Shown here in pieces: positions 24,724 to 36,192 of a DNA stretch of 64,000 nt (positions are counted from its first letter, which is position 1; every line of letters starts with the position of its first letter). Location: positions 1,967,501 to 2,031,500 of the forward strand of contig NZ_CP063120.1 of the NCBI RefSeq assembly GCF_014931395.1, read 5' to 3'. The notes beneath the pieces were generated by a model, which saw nothing but the letters and a program-made list of their open reading frames with translations, was not told where the DNA came from and did not search any database. The position numbers and the translations under genes are program-made. This stretch comes from Haemophilus parainfluenzae (lineage in GTDB: Bacteria; Pseudomonadota; Gammaproteobacteria; Enterobacterales; Pasteurellaceae).

Positions 24724-26991
24724 TTAGCCCTCACAATGCCAAATGTCTGCATTATATTGAGCGATCGTGCGGTCAGATGAGAAGAAGCCCGCTTTTGCGA
24801 TATTGTGAACGACTTTCTCATTCCAACTATCTTGATCTTCATAATCGGCTAAGATTTGTTCTTTCGCTTCAACATAAGCATTAAAGTCAATTAACGTCAT
24901 AAACCAGTCTTTATTCAATAATTCGTTATAAAGACGTTCTAAACGTGTTTTATTGCCTAATTTCACTACTGCAGGATTCAGAATAAAATCGACCGCTCTT
25001 TTAATCTCTTTGTCGTTTTCATAATACTCTTTTGAAACATAACCTGCTGTTTCATAAAGTTTAATAATGCTTTCTGAATCTTTACCGAATGTATAGATAT
25101 TTTCAGCACCGGCTAATTCTGCAATTTCAACATTAGCCCCATCCATTGTGCCTAAGGTTAATGCACCATTAAGCATAAATTTCATATTACCTGTACCAGA
25201 AGCTTCTTTAGAGGCAAGTGAAATCTGCTCAGAAATATCGGTTGCTGGAATGAGTTTTTCTGCTACGCTCACATTATAGTTTTCCACCAAATGTACGTTT
25301 AAATACTTATTCACTTCAGGATCATTATTGATTAACTCAGATAAACAAAGAATTAAGTGAATAATATCCTGAGCAATAATATAAGCAGGTGCTGCTTTTC
25401 CACCGAAAATCACGGTAATTTTACGTTTTGGTAATTTACCGGCTTTAATTTCTAAGTATTTGTGAATTACATAAAGCGCATTCATTTGTTGGCGTTTGTA
25501 TTCATGGAAACGCTTAATTTGCGTATCAATGATAGAATTTTCATCTAACTCAATACCTTTATTTTCTTTAAGGTATGCTTTTAGTGCTAATTTGTTTTCA
25601 AACTTAATTTTCGCTAATTGTTGATGAACCTTTTTGTCATCTTTAAAGGCTAACAATTTCTCTAATTTCGTTGCATCATGCAAATATTCATCGCCAATCA
25701 ATTCTTTAATATAAGCCGCTAATGGTTGGTTAGAAAACTCTAACCAACGACGGAAAGTAATGCCGTTTGTCTTATTATTGAATTTTTCAGGATACAACGC
25801 ATAGAACGTTTTAAGTTCTGAATTTTTCAAAATCTCCGTATGTAACGCCGCCACACCATTCACAGAATTTGAAAAGTGAATATCCATATGTGCCATATGC
25901 ACTCGTTTTTGTTTATCAATAATTTGTACTGCTGGATCTTTATATTCTGCACGCACTAATTTATCTAATTTCTTAATGATCACCACTAAATGTGGCACCA
26001 CTTCATCTAAATAATCTAGCGGCCATTTTTCTAATGCTTCAGCCAAAATGGTATGGTTGGTATAGCCCACCATATTACGTACGATTTCAACCGCTTCAGC
26101 AAACTTAATTTTATGTTTTTTGGTTAATAAGCGAATTAATTCAGGAATCACCATTGAAGGGTGTGTATCATTGATCTGTACATACGCATAATCGGCTAAA
26201 TCATGTAAGTTACTACCACGCGCAATCGCTTCATCAATTAATAATTGTGCCGCATTTGATACCATGAAGTATTGTTGATAAATACGTAATAATTCCCCGT
26301 TTTTATCTGAATCATCTGGGTAAAGGAATAAAGTCAGATTTTCTTCAATCGCAGTTTTATCAAACTCGATACCTTTTTTAATCAGTTTAGGATTCACTGA
26401 TTGAATATCAAACAAATTGAGATAGTTCTTCGTATCTTTCTTATAACCTAAAATATCAATACGATCTAATTTAGAGGTTAATGTAAATTTCTTAAATGGT
26501 ACTTCATAGCTAATATCTGTTGGAATTAACCAAGAGTTATCCTCAATCCAATCATTAGGCTCGGCATGTTGTTCATTCTTTTTAAAGACTTGTTTGAACA
26601 ACCCATAATGATAATTTAAACCCACCCCTTCTGCATTTAAGCCAAGGGTAGACATTGAATCAATAAAACAAGAAGCCAAACGCCCTAAACCACCATTTCC
26701 TAAAGACGGTTCTGGCTCAATATCTTCAATATGGCTTAATGATTTACCCACACTTTCTAATTCCGCTTTGATATCTTGATACACACCAAGGTTAATCAAG
26801 TTATTAGAAAGTAATTTGCCGATTAAAAACTCAGCAGAGATATAGTAAACCTTACGTTTACCTGTATTTTTAGGTTTATCTGCTGAGAGTGTTTTTACGT
26901 AATTTAATAATTGAATATAAGTTTCTTTATCGCTTAATTGTTCAAGCGATTTATTGGTTTCGTTTTTTACAAAGGTACTAAATTTCATCAT
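24724..26991 (-). CDS. glgP: Alpha-glucan (maltodextrin/glycogen) phosphorylase
   Basis: The 755-residue enzyme releases glucose 1-phosphate from alpha-1,4-glucans. Motifs include [53 protein letters not shown] and the pyridoxal-phosphate site [16 protein letters not shown] (lysine in NMKF). It lacks the N-terminal extension of longer phosphorylases and, from memory, resembles MalP-type enzymes of Firmicutes. Its ATG overlaps the malQ stop (TAATG). In this operon it would act on the longer dextrins made by MalQ. Codon use is AT-rich and there is no exact uptake word. Confidence 0.94.
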   Translation of the reverse strand: MMKFSTFVKNETNKSLEQLSDKETYIQLLNYVKTLSADKPKNTGKRKVYYISAEFLIGKLLSNNLINLGVYQDIKAELESVGKSLSHIEDIEPEPSLGNGGLGRLASCFIDSMSTLGLNAEGVGLNYHYGLFKQVFKKNEQHAEPNDWIEDNSWLIPTDISYEVPFKKFTLTSKLDRIDILGYKKDTKNYLNLFDIQSVNPKLIKKGIEFDKTAIEENLTLFLYPDDSDKNGELLRIYQQYFMVSNAAQLLIDEAIARGSNLHDLADYAYVQINDTHPSMVIPELIRLLTKKHKIKFAEAVEIVRNMVGYTNHTILAEALEKWPLDYLDEVVPHLVVIIKKLDKLVRAEYKDPAVQIIDKQKRVHMAHMDIHFSNSVNGVAALHTEILKNSELKTFYALYPEKFNNKTNGITFRRWLEFSNQPLAAYIKELIGDEYLHDATKLEKLLAFKDDKKVHQQLAKIKFENKLALKAYLKENKGIELDENSIIDTQIKRFHEYKRQQMNALYVIHKYLEIKAGKLPKRKITVIFGGKAAPAYIIAQDIIHLILCLSELINNDPEVNKYLNVHLVENYNVSVAEKLIPATDISEQISLASKEASGTGNMKFMLNGALTLGTMDGANVEIAELAGAENIYTFGKDSESIIKLYETAGYVSKEYYENDKEIKRAVDFILNPAVVKLGNKTRLERLYNELLNKDWFMTLIDFNAYVEAKEQILADYEDQDSWNEKVVHNIAKAGFFSSDRTIAQYNADIWHCEG

Positions 26992-28496
26992 TATTTTTCC
27001 TGATTCGCACGTTGATATAACGTGGTCATTTTTGCTAAAAAGTCTTTTTTATCTTGCGTTAAATCTGATTGCTGCATTCTCCATTGCCAGTTTCCACCAA
27101 TTGTTGAAGGCACGTTCATTCTTGAACTGGCTGGCAAATCTAAAACATCTTGCATTGTGGCTATCGCGGTATTGCTAACGGTTGCAAAAAGCTGACGAAT
27201 CATCGCTTGGCAAATCGATTCATCCTCATGGCGATGCGTATAATCATTGATATATTGCTGCTGTTGTTCAGTCAGGCTGTTATACCAACCATTGGTCACA
27301 TCGTTATCATGTGTACCGGTATAAACAATGGAATGCGGGATGCAATAATGCGGGCTATCTAAGCTTTCTCCGCTAACATCTTCAAAGCCAAATTGCAGAA
27401 TCTTCATGCCAGGATAGTTACAGTCTGTAAGCAATTTTCTGGCTTTGTCATCAATATTACCTAAATCTTCGGCAATAATCGGTAAATCGCCTAGTTGCTC
27501 TTTAACGGCTTTAAATAAGTCATAACCTGGACCTGGCTGCCAGCTACCATCTTTAGCCACCTCTGCTTTTCCGTCTACTTGCCAATAATCAGAGAAACCT
27601 TTGAAATGGTCGATACGTAGTACATCATAAATTTTGAAGCTTTCTTCAATGCGGTGAATCCACCAAGCGTAGCCTTGTTTTTTATGTTCTTCCCAAGCGT
27701 AAAGCGGATTGCCCCAAAGTTGTCCTGTTGCACTGAATTGATCGGCTGGGACCCCCGCGACAAAAAGCGGATTGCGTTCTTCATCTAATTGGAAGAGTTC
27801 TGGTTTTGTCCAAACCTCTACGCTATCTGCAGCCACGTAAATCGGCATATCACCGATGATCTGAATGCCTTTTTGATTTGCGTAATTTTTTAATTCAGTC
27901 CATTGTTTGAAGAAGAAATATTGCGTCACTTTAAAGTACTGAATTTGCTCCGCTAACATGGTGCGATATTTTTCCAATGCACTTGGATCTCGAGCCACAG
28001 CTTTTTTATCATCCCATTTTTGCAATGCTTGATTGCCAAAATGCTCTTTAATTGCCATAAACTCAGCAAAATCATCCAACCATAAACGATTGCTTTTCTC
28101 GAAGTGTTTGAAATCAGTTTGGAATGATTGATTCTCTAAAAAATTTTTCACGGCTGTTTCTAAAATCGGACGGCGCGCGTAGAAGATACGTTCATAATCC
28201 ACGCTAGTTGGATCATCACCAAAATTGACCGAAGCATAATCCGATTCTTTCAACAAGCCCATTTGGGTTAATAAATCAAAATCAATAAGATGAGTATTAC
28301 CTGCAACCGCAGAGAAAGATTGATAAGGAGAATCACCATAACTGGTGGTAGTGAGTGGAAGAATTTGCCAATAAGTTTGTTTGGTTTCAACTAAAAAATC
28401 GACAAAATCATAAGCGGATTGCCCAAAACTACCAATCCCAAATGCATTTGGTAGTGAGGTAATGTGCATAAGAACACCACTTGAACGAGTAAGCAT
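26991..28496 (-). CDS. malQ: 4-alpha-glucanotransferase (amylomaltase)
   Basis: The 501-residue GH77 enzyme disproportionates maltose and dextrins, releasing glucose. The catalytic nucleophile lies in [12 protein letters not shown], the acid/base in [10 protein letters not shown] and the third carboxylate in [12 protein letters not shown]. The N-terminus [22 protein letters not shown] is typical of the short bacterial type. It is the first gene of the operon and faces the GntR regulator across 192 bases. With a PTS and phosphatase supplying maltose, MalQ and GlgP complete conversion to glucose and glucose 1-phosphate. Confidence 0.96.
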   Translation of the reverse strand: MLTRSSGVLMHITSLPNAFGIGSFGQSAYDFVDFLVETKQTYWQILPLTTTSYGDSPYQSFSAVAGNTHLIDFDLLTQMGLLKESDYASVNFGDDPTSVDYERIFYARRPILETAVKNFLENQSFQTDFKHFEKSNRLWLDDFAEFMAIKEHFGNQALQKWDDKKAVARDPSALEKYRTMLAEQIQYFKVTQYFFFKQWTELKNYANQKGIQIIGDMPIYVAADSVEVWTKPELFQLDEERNPLFVAGVPADQFSATGQLWGNPLYAWEEHKKQGYAWWIHRIEESFKIYDVLRIDHFKGFSDYWQVDGKAEVAKDGSWQPGPGYDLFKAVKEQLGDLPIIAEDLGNIDDKARKLLTDCNYPGMKILQFGFEDVSGESLDSPHYCIPHSIVYTGTHDNDVTNGWYNSLTEQQQQYINDYTHRHEDESICQAMIRQLFATVSNTAIATMQDVLDLPASSRMNVPSTIGGNWQWRMQQSDLTQDKKDFLAKMTTLYQRANQEK

Positions 28497-28562
28497 AATA
28501 TCTCCTTTAGGACGTCATCATTTTTCGCTTATTCTAACCTAAACATATTTTAATGCAACAAC

Positions 28563-28626
28563 ATATACGTAAAAGTTTAAAACATTTTCGTAAAAGATTG
28601 GTTTTTATTAAAATTTATACGTATAA
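28563..28626. promoter_or_regulatory. Candidate operators of the GntR regulator
   Basis: Between the divergent malQ and regulator genes there is a perfect palindrome TTATACGTATAA (28615-28626) and two related words, ATATACGTAAAAG (28563-28575) and TTTTCGTAAAAG (28585-28596). Such repeated sites fit a dimeric winged-helix repressor controlling both directions. Confidence 0.5.
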
Positions 28627-28688
28627 CATTAAGGATTTTATGATATGCTATTAACACATTTATGGAGCGGCTGATAAAAGGATAAGAA

Positions 28689-29402
28689 ATGAGCAAGTAC
28701 AAGCAGGTCTATAACGAGATAAAAAGCCAAATTAATAATGGTAATTTAGCACCATTGCAAGAACTCCCGAGTGAAAATGAACTCATGCAAAGCTATGGTT
28801 TTTCCAAAGATACTATTCGAAAAGCGCTTTCTTTACTTGAAATCGATGGTTATATTCAAAAGCAACAAGGCAGAAATTCGATTGTTTTAAAACATGATTT
28901 ATCTAAACCACAAATGCTTTCCGAAATTAAAACCGTCAGCGAATTAAATAGTGCCTCAACACATCAAGTAAAAACCACATTAACCAGCTTGTATATTGTG
29001 CAAGGTGAAGAAGAGCTGATGCATATTTTTAATGTCGACGATCAGATCGATTTCTACCGTATTGCTCGCCTCCGTGAAATTGATGGCGAAGCCGTTGAAT
29101 ATGAGGTTTCTTATTTTGATCGCCGCATCGTGCCTTTTATTAGCCGAGAAATCGCTGAACACTCTATTTATCACTATTTGGAAAACGAATTAAAATTAAA
29201 AATTAGTCACTCACAACGAAAAATTGTCTTTCGCTATGCAAACGAAGAAGAAAAAAAGGCAATTGATCTTGGTGAGTATGACATGGTTGTGAATGTGACG
29301 AGTACCACTTATTTGGCGGATGGTCGACCGTTTCAATATGGGAGTATTAGCTATCGACCAGATAAAATTGCATTTACATCAACAGCAAAACGACATGTCT
29401 AG
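28689..29402 (+). CDS. GntR-family regulator with UTRA effector domain
   Basis: The 237-residue protein has a winged-helix domain (residues 1-66: ELPSENELMQSYGFSKDTIRKALSLLEIDGYI). A UTRA ligand-binding domain (residues 90-235) includes RLREIDGEAVEYEVSYFD and ADGRPFQYGSISYRPDKIAF. TreR, which senses trehalose 6-phosphate, is a close relative in layout. A phosphorylated disaccharide such as maltose 6'-phosphate is a logical inducer here, but this is inference. Divergent from the malQ operon. AAGGA lies upstream of the ATG. Confidence 0.88.
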   Translation: MSKYKQVYNEIKSQINNGNLAPLQELPSENELMQSYGFSKDTIRKALSLLEIDGYIQKQQGRNSIVLKHDLSKPQMLSEIKTVSELNSASTHQVKTTLTSLYIVQGEEELMHIFNVDDQIDFYRIARLREIDGEAVEYEVSYFDRRIVPFISREIAEHSIYHYLENELKLKISHSQRKIVFRYANEEEKKAIDLGEYDMVVNVTSTTYLADGRPFQYGSISYRPDKIAFTSTAKRHV

Positions 29403-29444
29403 TTTTTGTAAATGATAGGTTGTTATTTAAAAAATTCATAAAAA

Positions 29445-29477
29445 AAGTGCGGTCATTTTTAACCGCACTTCTTTATT
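29445..29477. terminator. Inverted uptake-word pair used as terminator
   Basis: AAGTGCGGT (29445-29453) pairs with ACCGCACTT (29462-29470) between the convergent regulator and tehA genes. The minus-strand side ends in a long T-run. Confidence 0.8.
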
Positions 29478-29480
29478 AAA

Positions 29481-30425
29481 TTACTTTAACAAAAATTGTC
29501 CTTTTAAAATTTTTCCTAATGTCATCAGCACCAAACCGCTCATCATCAAGTTAGCAAAGATAAATGCTCCGTTTGCCAATCCGCTCAGTACGTTATGATG
29601 AACAAAAGAAGCGGCCCCATTCGCTAAAGAAGCTAATCCGAATGAAAAAGCCCAGAAGCTGATATTCAGCCCTTTTTCACTAATCCAAGGGAACAGACGA
29701 ATTAAAAAGAACATTTGTAAAAAACCGTATCCCCATAAGAGTTTAACGAAAAGATCGATCTCTCCCCCATTAAGCGATAAGTAAGCCGACGAGCCTACAA
29801 ATGCTGGTGCAAGAATGATCCCCATTGTTGGACGAAATTGTGGTTCTATCTGCAACACGCGTAAACGTTGGAATAACACCGGTTCATAAATAATCCAAGC
29901 AATCATCCCTGCACCTAAGAACAAATAGCCTAAATCTTGATAGCCTAACAAGGCTAATGATGAGGCACTGGTAAAGTTAGTGGCCACAGAGGGCAAATAA
30001 AAAGGTGGCAGTGTCGATTTTTCCTCAAATGTGCCATCTTTCCATAACGCACTAATTCGCACTGAAGCAAACAATAATTGCCCAATTGTCCCGATCCAAA
30101 TTAATCCCTCACCAATAAGAGGAAACCAACGATACAGAACATCACCGCTTAACATCGTTGTAATCGGTATTAAGGCAATAAACGAAAAACGTATCGGACA
30201 ACAATATTCATCTCGTACTTCGTGAGAGAAATAAATCATTTTATAAATATAGAGCAAGACGAAAAGTGCCCATACTGAAACAGACGTTATGCCAATAATA
30301 TCACTCACATTTCGAGAAAAAGAGAGCGTATCGCCCATATGCAACCAGGCTAAAGATAAAGCGCTTAAACCTAATGGAATCGCAAAATACCCTGTTGGTA
30401 ACGGAAATGGTCGTTTATCAGTCAT
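29481..30425 (-). CDS. tehA: TehA-type anion channel / tellurite resistance protein
   Basis: The 314-residue protein has about ten membrane helices. From memory it is a close match to the structurally known H. influenzae TehA, with PFPLPTGYFAIPLGLSALSLAW at the start, RFSFIALIPITTML, and LPSVATNFTSASSLALLGYQDLGYLF. The late FWAFSFGLASLANGAA carries the phenylalanine proposed to gate the pore. The family includes plant SLAC1 anion channels. No tehB is adjacent. Physiological substrate is uncertain; tellurite resistance may be indirect. Confidence 0.93.
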   Translation of the reverse strand: MTDKRPFPLPTGYFAIPLGLSALSLAWLHMGDTLSFSRNVSDIIGITSVSVWALFVLLYIYKMIYFSHEVRDEYCCPIRFSFIALIPITTMLSGDVLYRWFPLIGEGLIWIGTIGQLLFASVRISALWKDGTFEEKSTLPPFYLPSVATNFTSASSLALLGYQDLGYLFLGAGMIAWIIYEPVLFQRLRVLQIEPQFRPTMGIILAPAFVGSSAYLSLNGGEIDLFVKLLWGYGFLQMFFLIRLFPWISEKGLNISFWAFSFGLASLANGAASFVHHNVLSGLANGAFIFANLMMSGLVLMTLGKILKGQFLLK

Positions 30426-30527
30426 TATTATTCTCCTAAAAATTGATACTTTATAAGATTACCTCTAAATGCATGAATATTGATGTGGATTTATCTCAAA
30501 GACTAGAATAAAAATCTCATTTCTCAA

Positions 30528-30560
30528 AATGAAAGAAAGGGCTAATAAACATTAGCCCTA
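30528..30560 (-). terminator. Terminator of serS
   Basis: GGGCTAAT and ATTAGCCC form a perfect 8-base stem around four bases; on the minus strand it is followed by TTTCTTTCATTTT. Confidence 0.8.
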
Positions 30561-30582
30561 AATTGAATTTATATATTTTTGA

Positions 30583-31881
<1,299 letters not shown>

Positions 31882-32019
31882 CTATTTTTCATTATGAAAC
31901 AGATACCTTTATTCTAGCGTGCTTTGAGCAAATAAACCAGTTAAAACCCTGATTTTTCTTTAATTAACCACTTCAAAAAACATTCAATTTTGTGACCGCA
32001 CTTTGCCATAATTTAATTT

Positions 32020-32080
32020 TGTGATCTCTGTCAAATTCTGAGAATGAGGCACTAGAAACAGCAAAAAAAAGTTCTATAAT
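32020..32080 (+). promoter_or_regulatory. CRP-like site and -10 element before the YdcH gene
   Basis: TGTGATCTCTGTCAAA (32020-32035) matches the CRP pattern TGTGA-N6-TCACA in eight of ten key bases. It lies about 58 bases upstream of a start expected behind TATAAT (32075-32080), a typical class I activator spacing. Confidence 0.45.
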
Positions 32081-32111
32081 GAAAATGAACGTTAACCAAG
32101 AGGAGTAACCT

Positions 32112-32330
32112 ATGTTTCCTGAATTTCGCGATTTAATCACTAATCTCAAAAATAAAGATGCTTATTTCGATCGCTTGTTTGAAAAGCACAATGCATTAGA
32201 CCAAGAGATCAAAAATAAGATTGATAACATAGAACTCGCTACTCATACGGAAATTGAGAACTTGAAAAAAGAAAAATTACGGATTAAAGACGAGCTCTAT
32301 CAATACTTGAAAAAGAAAGCAGCTGAGTAA
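32112..32330 (+). CDS. YdcH-family (DUF465) small helical protein
   Basis: The 72-residue protein is almost entirely helical and charged. Family segments are FRDLITNLKNKDAYFDRLFEKHNALDQEI and a C-terminal LKKEKLRIKDELYQYLKK. Members are short antiparallel coiled-coils of unknown function. AGAGGAG lies before the ATG. A probable CRP site and promoter lie upstream, and an uptake-word terminator follows, so it is a stand-alone gene. Confidence 0.9.
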   Translation: MFPEFRDLITNLKNKDAYFDRLFEKHNALDQEIKNKIDNIELATHTEIENLKKEKLRIKDELYQYLKKKAAE

Positions 32331-32349
32331 TTTGGTTTAATGTGAAGAC

Positions 32350-32379
32350 AAAGTGCGGTGAAATTTACCGCACTTTTTT
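32350..32379. terminator. Inverted uptake-word terminator
   Basis: AAAGTGCGGT and ACCGCACTTT pair around seven bases with a T-run on the plus strand. It lies between convergent genes. Confidence 0.82.
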
Positions 32380-32382
32380 GTT

Positions 32383-33261
32383 TTAAGCGGTTTTGTTTTT
32401 TTGAGAGCCAAGATAAATCGCCACTAATGTCAGCACTGCCCCCGCCCATTGCCAATGATTGATGGGCTTATCCAAGCCAAAATAATCAATCACAAGTGCC
32501 ACCACCGGCTCAGAAAGAAGCAATAAACCGGTTAAACCTAACGATAAATAAGGGATTGTATACGCAATCATGCCCCAGGCGACACATTGCATCACTGCAC
32601 CATAAATGAACACCAATCCCCAATCTCTGAAGGTGGTTGGATAAAGATTATCAGAATTAAAAATTAGAGAAGGAATAATTAAGACAAGCGCACCACTTAA
32701 ACTCAAAATAAACATTAACGAAAATAAAGCGGTGGGTTCTTCTTCGTGTACTTTTTTAATCATAATCATTGAAGCGGCAAGCATGCTTGCAGAAATGAGC
32801 CCAATGATAATGCCGTACATACCGTCAAAATTATGTTGTAACTCTTCCCCAGAGATTAAGACAACACCTGCAACAGCTAAGAAAAGGCTTAACATTTGTA
32901 ATTTCGTTTGGCGTTCACCAAAGAAAAAATAGCCAATTGCGGCCAAAAAGAAAATCTGCAAGCTATTCAGCAACGTTGAAATGCCCGGCCCTACCGCATA
33001 TACACTTTCATGCCAAAAGGATAAATCAAAGGCTAAAAAAATTCCGGCTAATGCGGCATATATCATTGCTTTACGACTTCTCGGAAAACGCTGTCTTTTT
33101 AATTTCATTAAGAACCAGAAAATAAAAGAGGCAATGAGTAAGCGCCAGAACGCAATGGCATAACCACCCACTGGCACAAACTTAACAATTAGGCTTCCCA
33201 AACCGAATAGCACGCAGCCCAAGACTAGCATCGGAGCGGCGTAAGATTTTATTTTATCCAT
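32383..33261 (-). CDS. EamA/DMT-superfamily transporter
   Basis: The 292-residue protein has about ten membrane helices in two EamA repeats, with GLGSLIVKFVPVGGYAIAFWRLLIASFIFW in the first and LTGLLLLSEPVVALVIDYFGLDKPINHWQ in the second. Family members export amino acids or other metabolites. The substrate cannot be predicted. Its ATG overlaps the upstream stop codon (TAATG), so it is co-translated with the membrane protein gene upstream. Confidence 0.88.
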   Translation of the reverse strand: MDKIKSYAAPMLVLGCVLFGLGSLIVKFVPVGGYAIAFWRLLIASFIFWFLMKLKRQRFPRSRKAMIYAALAGIFLAFDLSFWHESVYAVGPGISTLLNSLQIFFLAAIGYFFFGERQTKLQMLSLFLAVAGVVLISGEELQHNFDGMYGIIIGLISASMLAASMIMIKKVHEEEPTALFSLMFILSLSGALVLIIPSLIFNSDNLYPTTFRDWGLVFIYGAVMQCVAWGMIAYTIPYLSLGLTGLLLLSEPVVALVIDYFGLDKPINHWQWAGAVLTLVAIYLGSQKNKTA

Positions 33262-34061
33262 TAAATAAACATCGCCCAGACAGCCAAACTCGCCGCCATA
33301 AAGAACAAAATGAGTAAGCTGTTATAGCTGAGTTTCCATTTATTCACACTATGTAAAAGCAGAATGCCCGCTATCACTAAGTGAAGCAGAAAATAAATGC
33401 CATATGCAAAAACAACGGCAGAACTGACCGCACTTACACCTTGATAAATAATAAAAATCAGTACTGCCAACGCATTCAGTGCAAGCAGTAAAATCATCAA
33501 TAATGGCAGTAATGCTATAAAACCTTGTAAACGATTACGAGAAACAGACAAACATAAATTCGCTAACAATACGCCCATTAAAGCTTGTGCCAGTGGGTTA
33601 TATTGCATGAAATTGGGTGTTGGATTGCCGAAGAAAATCATCAAATAAGCAATTACACCAAATCCACTCACCAAAGATGACATTAAGAGAAAACCGCGGC
33701 GAGCGACTTCATCTTTAGGTTGTTTCCATACTGCATATACGGCAGATAATCCAGATAAGCTAACAATATCAGTTATCACGTAATGATGTGGTGAGGCCAG
33801 GCTCATCCCTAACCAAATGAACCAATAAAGCGCAAAACAGACATTTGCTTTGATTAAACGTCCACGCTGCCCAGGGCAAATTTCCCCTTTAATAAAAGCA
33901 ACCAAACAAAGCAATTGGGCAATCAGCACACCAAAGGCTAAATGGGGAATCAGTTTTTCAGCAAGTTGCAAAGCTTCTACAAAAAACTCGATCATTAATA
34001 GCAACCCAATTGGTAATAGTGCAAGAAATGCGGCCAAGGGTTTGGATTGTTCTTCTGACAT
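33261..34061 (-). CDS. Polytopic membrane protein of unknown function
   Basis: The 266-residue protein has about eight hydrophobic helices and short loops; I do not recognise a named family. Charged loop motifs include KGEICPGQRGRLIKAN and VWKQPKDEVARRG. It overlaps the EamA transporter gene by one base (TAATG), so both form a two-gene operon and may act together. No catalytic residues stand out. Confidence 0.75.
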   Translation of the reverse strand: MSEEQSKPLAAFLALLPIGLLLMIEFFVEALQLAEKLIPHLAFGVLIAQLLCLVAFIKGEICPGQRGRLIKANVCFALYWFIWLGMSLASPHHYVITDIVSLSGLSAVYAVWKQPKDEVARRGFLLMSSLVSGFGVIAYLMIFFGNPTPNFMQYNPLAQALMGVLLANLCLSVSRNRLQGFIALLPLLMILLLALNALAVLIFIIYQGVSAVSSAVVFAYGIYFLLHLVIAGILLLHSVNKWKLSYNSLLILFFMAASLAVWAMFI

Positions 34062-34194
34062 AAAATTCTCGATTAGAAAAAGAAGACGTCATTATGCCAA
34101 AATTTATGGCTTTTTTTAATGGCTTTCGTGCATTTTGGCTCATTCCCTTTTAAAATAAGCAAAATGATAACCGCACTTTAGGAACCACAAAAAA

Positions 34195-34857
34195 ATGCTA
34201 TTAAGCGTACTTTATATTATTGGAATTACCGCCGAAGGAATTACTGGCGCATTAGCCGCTGGACGAGAAAAAATGGATATTTTCGGGGTAATTATTATTG
34301 CCTGTGTAACGGCGATTGGCGGTGGTACAGTACGCGATGTATTACTAGGTCACTACCCTGTTGGCTGGGTTAAACATCCTGAATATTTCATTATGGTGGC
34401 TGGTGCAGCTGTATTAACGGTTTTTATCGCACCTTTCATCAAACATTTCATGCGCTACTTCCGCACGATTTTCTTGGTGTTAGATGCCTTAGGATTAATC
34501 GTGTATTCCATTATCGGTGCGCAGATTGCCATTGATATGGGTTATGGCTTTACCGTGACATCCATTGCTGCAACCGTGACAGGTGCATTTGGTGGTGTAT
34601 TACGTGATTTACTTTGTAACCGCATTCCCCTTGTATTCCAAAAAGAACTTTATGCTAGCGTGTCATTCTTCTCCGCGGCTATGTATATGGCATTCCAACA
34701 CATTCAATTAGATCATACATTTACAATTTTACTGACTTTATTCAGCGGTTTTTCATTGCGTTTACTTGCTGTTCGATTTGGCTGGGGACTACCCGTTTTC
34801 GATTTCCAAGAGCAAGAAGATGAAACTCATGATAAATTACCGAAGAAAACGAAATAA
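34195..34857 (+). CDS. yicG: UPF0126/TRIC-like membrane protein YicG
   Basis: The 220-residue protein has about seven helices in two homologous halves. The first half contains [18 protein letters not shown] and [13 protein letters not shown]; the second contains [21 protein letters not shown]. Both carry the GG-x3-RD motif of the family, related to trimeric intracellular cation channels. E. coli YicG is implicated in glycine uptake (from memory). It is followed 15 bases later by proA, with which it probably shares a transcript. Confidence 0.9.
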   Translation: MLLSVLYIIGITAEGITGALAAGREKMDIFGVIIIACVTAIGGGTVRDVLLGHYPVGWVKHPEYFIMVAGAAVLTVFIAPFIKHFMRYFRTIFLVLDALGLIVYSIIGAQIAIDMGYGFTVTSIAATVTGAFGGVLRDLLCNRIPLVFQKELYASVSFFSAAMYMAFQHIQLDHTFTILLTLFSGFSLRLLAVRFGWGLPVFDFQEQEDETHDKLPKKTK

Positions 34858-34872
34858 TTAAAAGGAATAATT

Positions 34873-36126
34873 ATGTTAGAACAAATGGGCAAACAGGCCA
34901 AAGATGCGGCCTTTATTTTAGCGCAGTTAAACACCACTGAAAAAAATCATGCGCTCAGTATTATTGCAGATCAATTAGAACAACAAGCGGATCGTATTCT
35001 TGCTGCAAACCAAAAAGATATCGAAATTGCGAAACTAAATGGCTTATCTGAAGCCTTAATTGACCGTCTCTTATTAACCAAAGATCGCCTAAAAGGCATT
35101 GCGAATGATGTGCGCCATGTGATTTCGCTCGCCGATCCAGTGGGGAAAATTATTGATGGTGGCACCTTAGATAGCGGATTAAAGATCGAACGAGTCCGTA
35201 CTCCACTTGGCGTGATTGGTACCATTTACGAAGCGCGTCCAAATGTCACCATTGATGTGGCGAGCCTTTGCTTAAAAACCGGTAATGCCGTGATTTTACG
35301 TGGTGGAAAAGAAACGCAACATTCCAACCAAATTTTAGTAGAAGTGGTACAAAATGCCCTTGAACAAGCTGGACTACCACGCCATGCAGTCCAAGCCATT
35401 ACCGATCCGAATCGTGAACTTGTGATGCAACTGCTTAAATTGGATCGTTATGTGGATATGATTATTCCTCGTGGCGGTGCAGGTTTACATGAACTTTGTA
35501 AACAACATTCAACCATTCCAGTGATTGTCGGTGGTGTGGGCGTTTGTCATCTTTTTGTGGAAGAAAGTGCTGACCAAGAAAAAGCCCTAACGGTAATTGC
35601 TAATGCAAAATGCCAGCGTCCAAGCACATGTAATACGCTGGAAACACTTTTAGTTCAGCGCTCGATTGCTGATGCTTTCCTACCAAAACTCGTGAAATAT
35701 TTAGCCGAGAAAAAAGTAAAATTCCATGCAAAATCGACCGCACTTTCTATTCTTCAAGCTGCAAATGTCGATGTGCAAGAAGTGACTGAACAAGCGCTAC
35801 GCCAAGAATGGGGCTCACTCGATCTCAATGTCGTGGTGGTTGAAGATATGGATGCGGCAATTGCTCACATTCGTGAATATGGCACACAACATTCAGAAAG
35901 TATCTTGACGGAAAATCAACGACTAGCCACGCAATTTATCAATCAAGTAGATGCGGCAGCCGTGTATGTTAATGCAAGTACTCGATTCACCGATGGCGGA
36001 CAATTTGGTTTAGGTGCAGAAGTGGCGGTAAGTACCCAAAAACTTCACGCACGTGGCCCAATGGGATTAGAAGCCTTAACCAGTTATAAATGGGTCTGTG
36101 TCGGCGATTACACTTCTCGTAAATAA
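34873..36126 (+). CDS. proA: Gamma-glutamyl phosphate reductase
   Basis: The 417-residue enzyme of the aldehyde-dehydrogenase superfamily catalyses the second step of proline synthesis, reducing gamma-glutamyl phosphate to the semialdehyde with NADPH. The active-site cysteine lies in [16 protein letters not shown]. Conserved [27 protein letters not shown] is present. It lies 15 bases after yicG. The partner proB is not in the window. An uptake-word hairpin terminates it. Confidence 0.97.
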   Translation: MLEQMGKQAKDAAFILAQLNTTEKNHALSIIADQLEQQADRILAANQKDIEIAKLNGLSEALIDRLLLTKDRLKGIANDVRHVISLADPVGKIIDGGTLDSGLKIERVRTPLGVIGTIYEARPNVTIDVASLCLKTGNAVILRGGKETQHSNQILVEVVQNALEQAGLPRHAVQAITDPNRELVMQLLKLDRYVDMIIPRGGAGLHELCKQHSTIPVIVGGVGVCHLFVEESADQEKALTVIANAKCQRPSTCNTLETLLVQRSIADAFLPKLVKYLAEKKVKFHAKSTALSILQAANVDVQEVTEQALRQEWGSLDLNVVVVEDMDAAIAHIREYGTQHSESILTENQRLATQFINQVDAAAVYVNASTRFTDGGQFGLGAEVAVSTQKLHARGPMGLEALTSYKWVCVGDYTSRK

Positions 36127-36140
36127 TCTATTTCGCCCAT

Positions 36141-36183
36141 AAAAAAACCGCACCTTGAAACAATCAAAGTGCGGTTATTTTTT
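36141..36183. terminator. Uptake-word-based terminator between proA and yedI
   Basis: AACCGCAC-CTTGA pairs with TCAAAGTGCGGTT (36147-36175) with one bulge, with an A-run before and a T-run after; it serves both convergent genes. Confidence 0.8.
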
Positions 36184-36192
36184 ATCTCGTTT

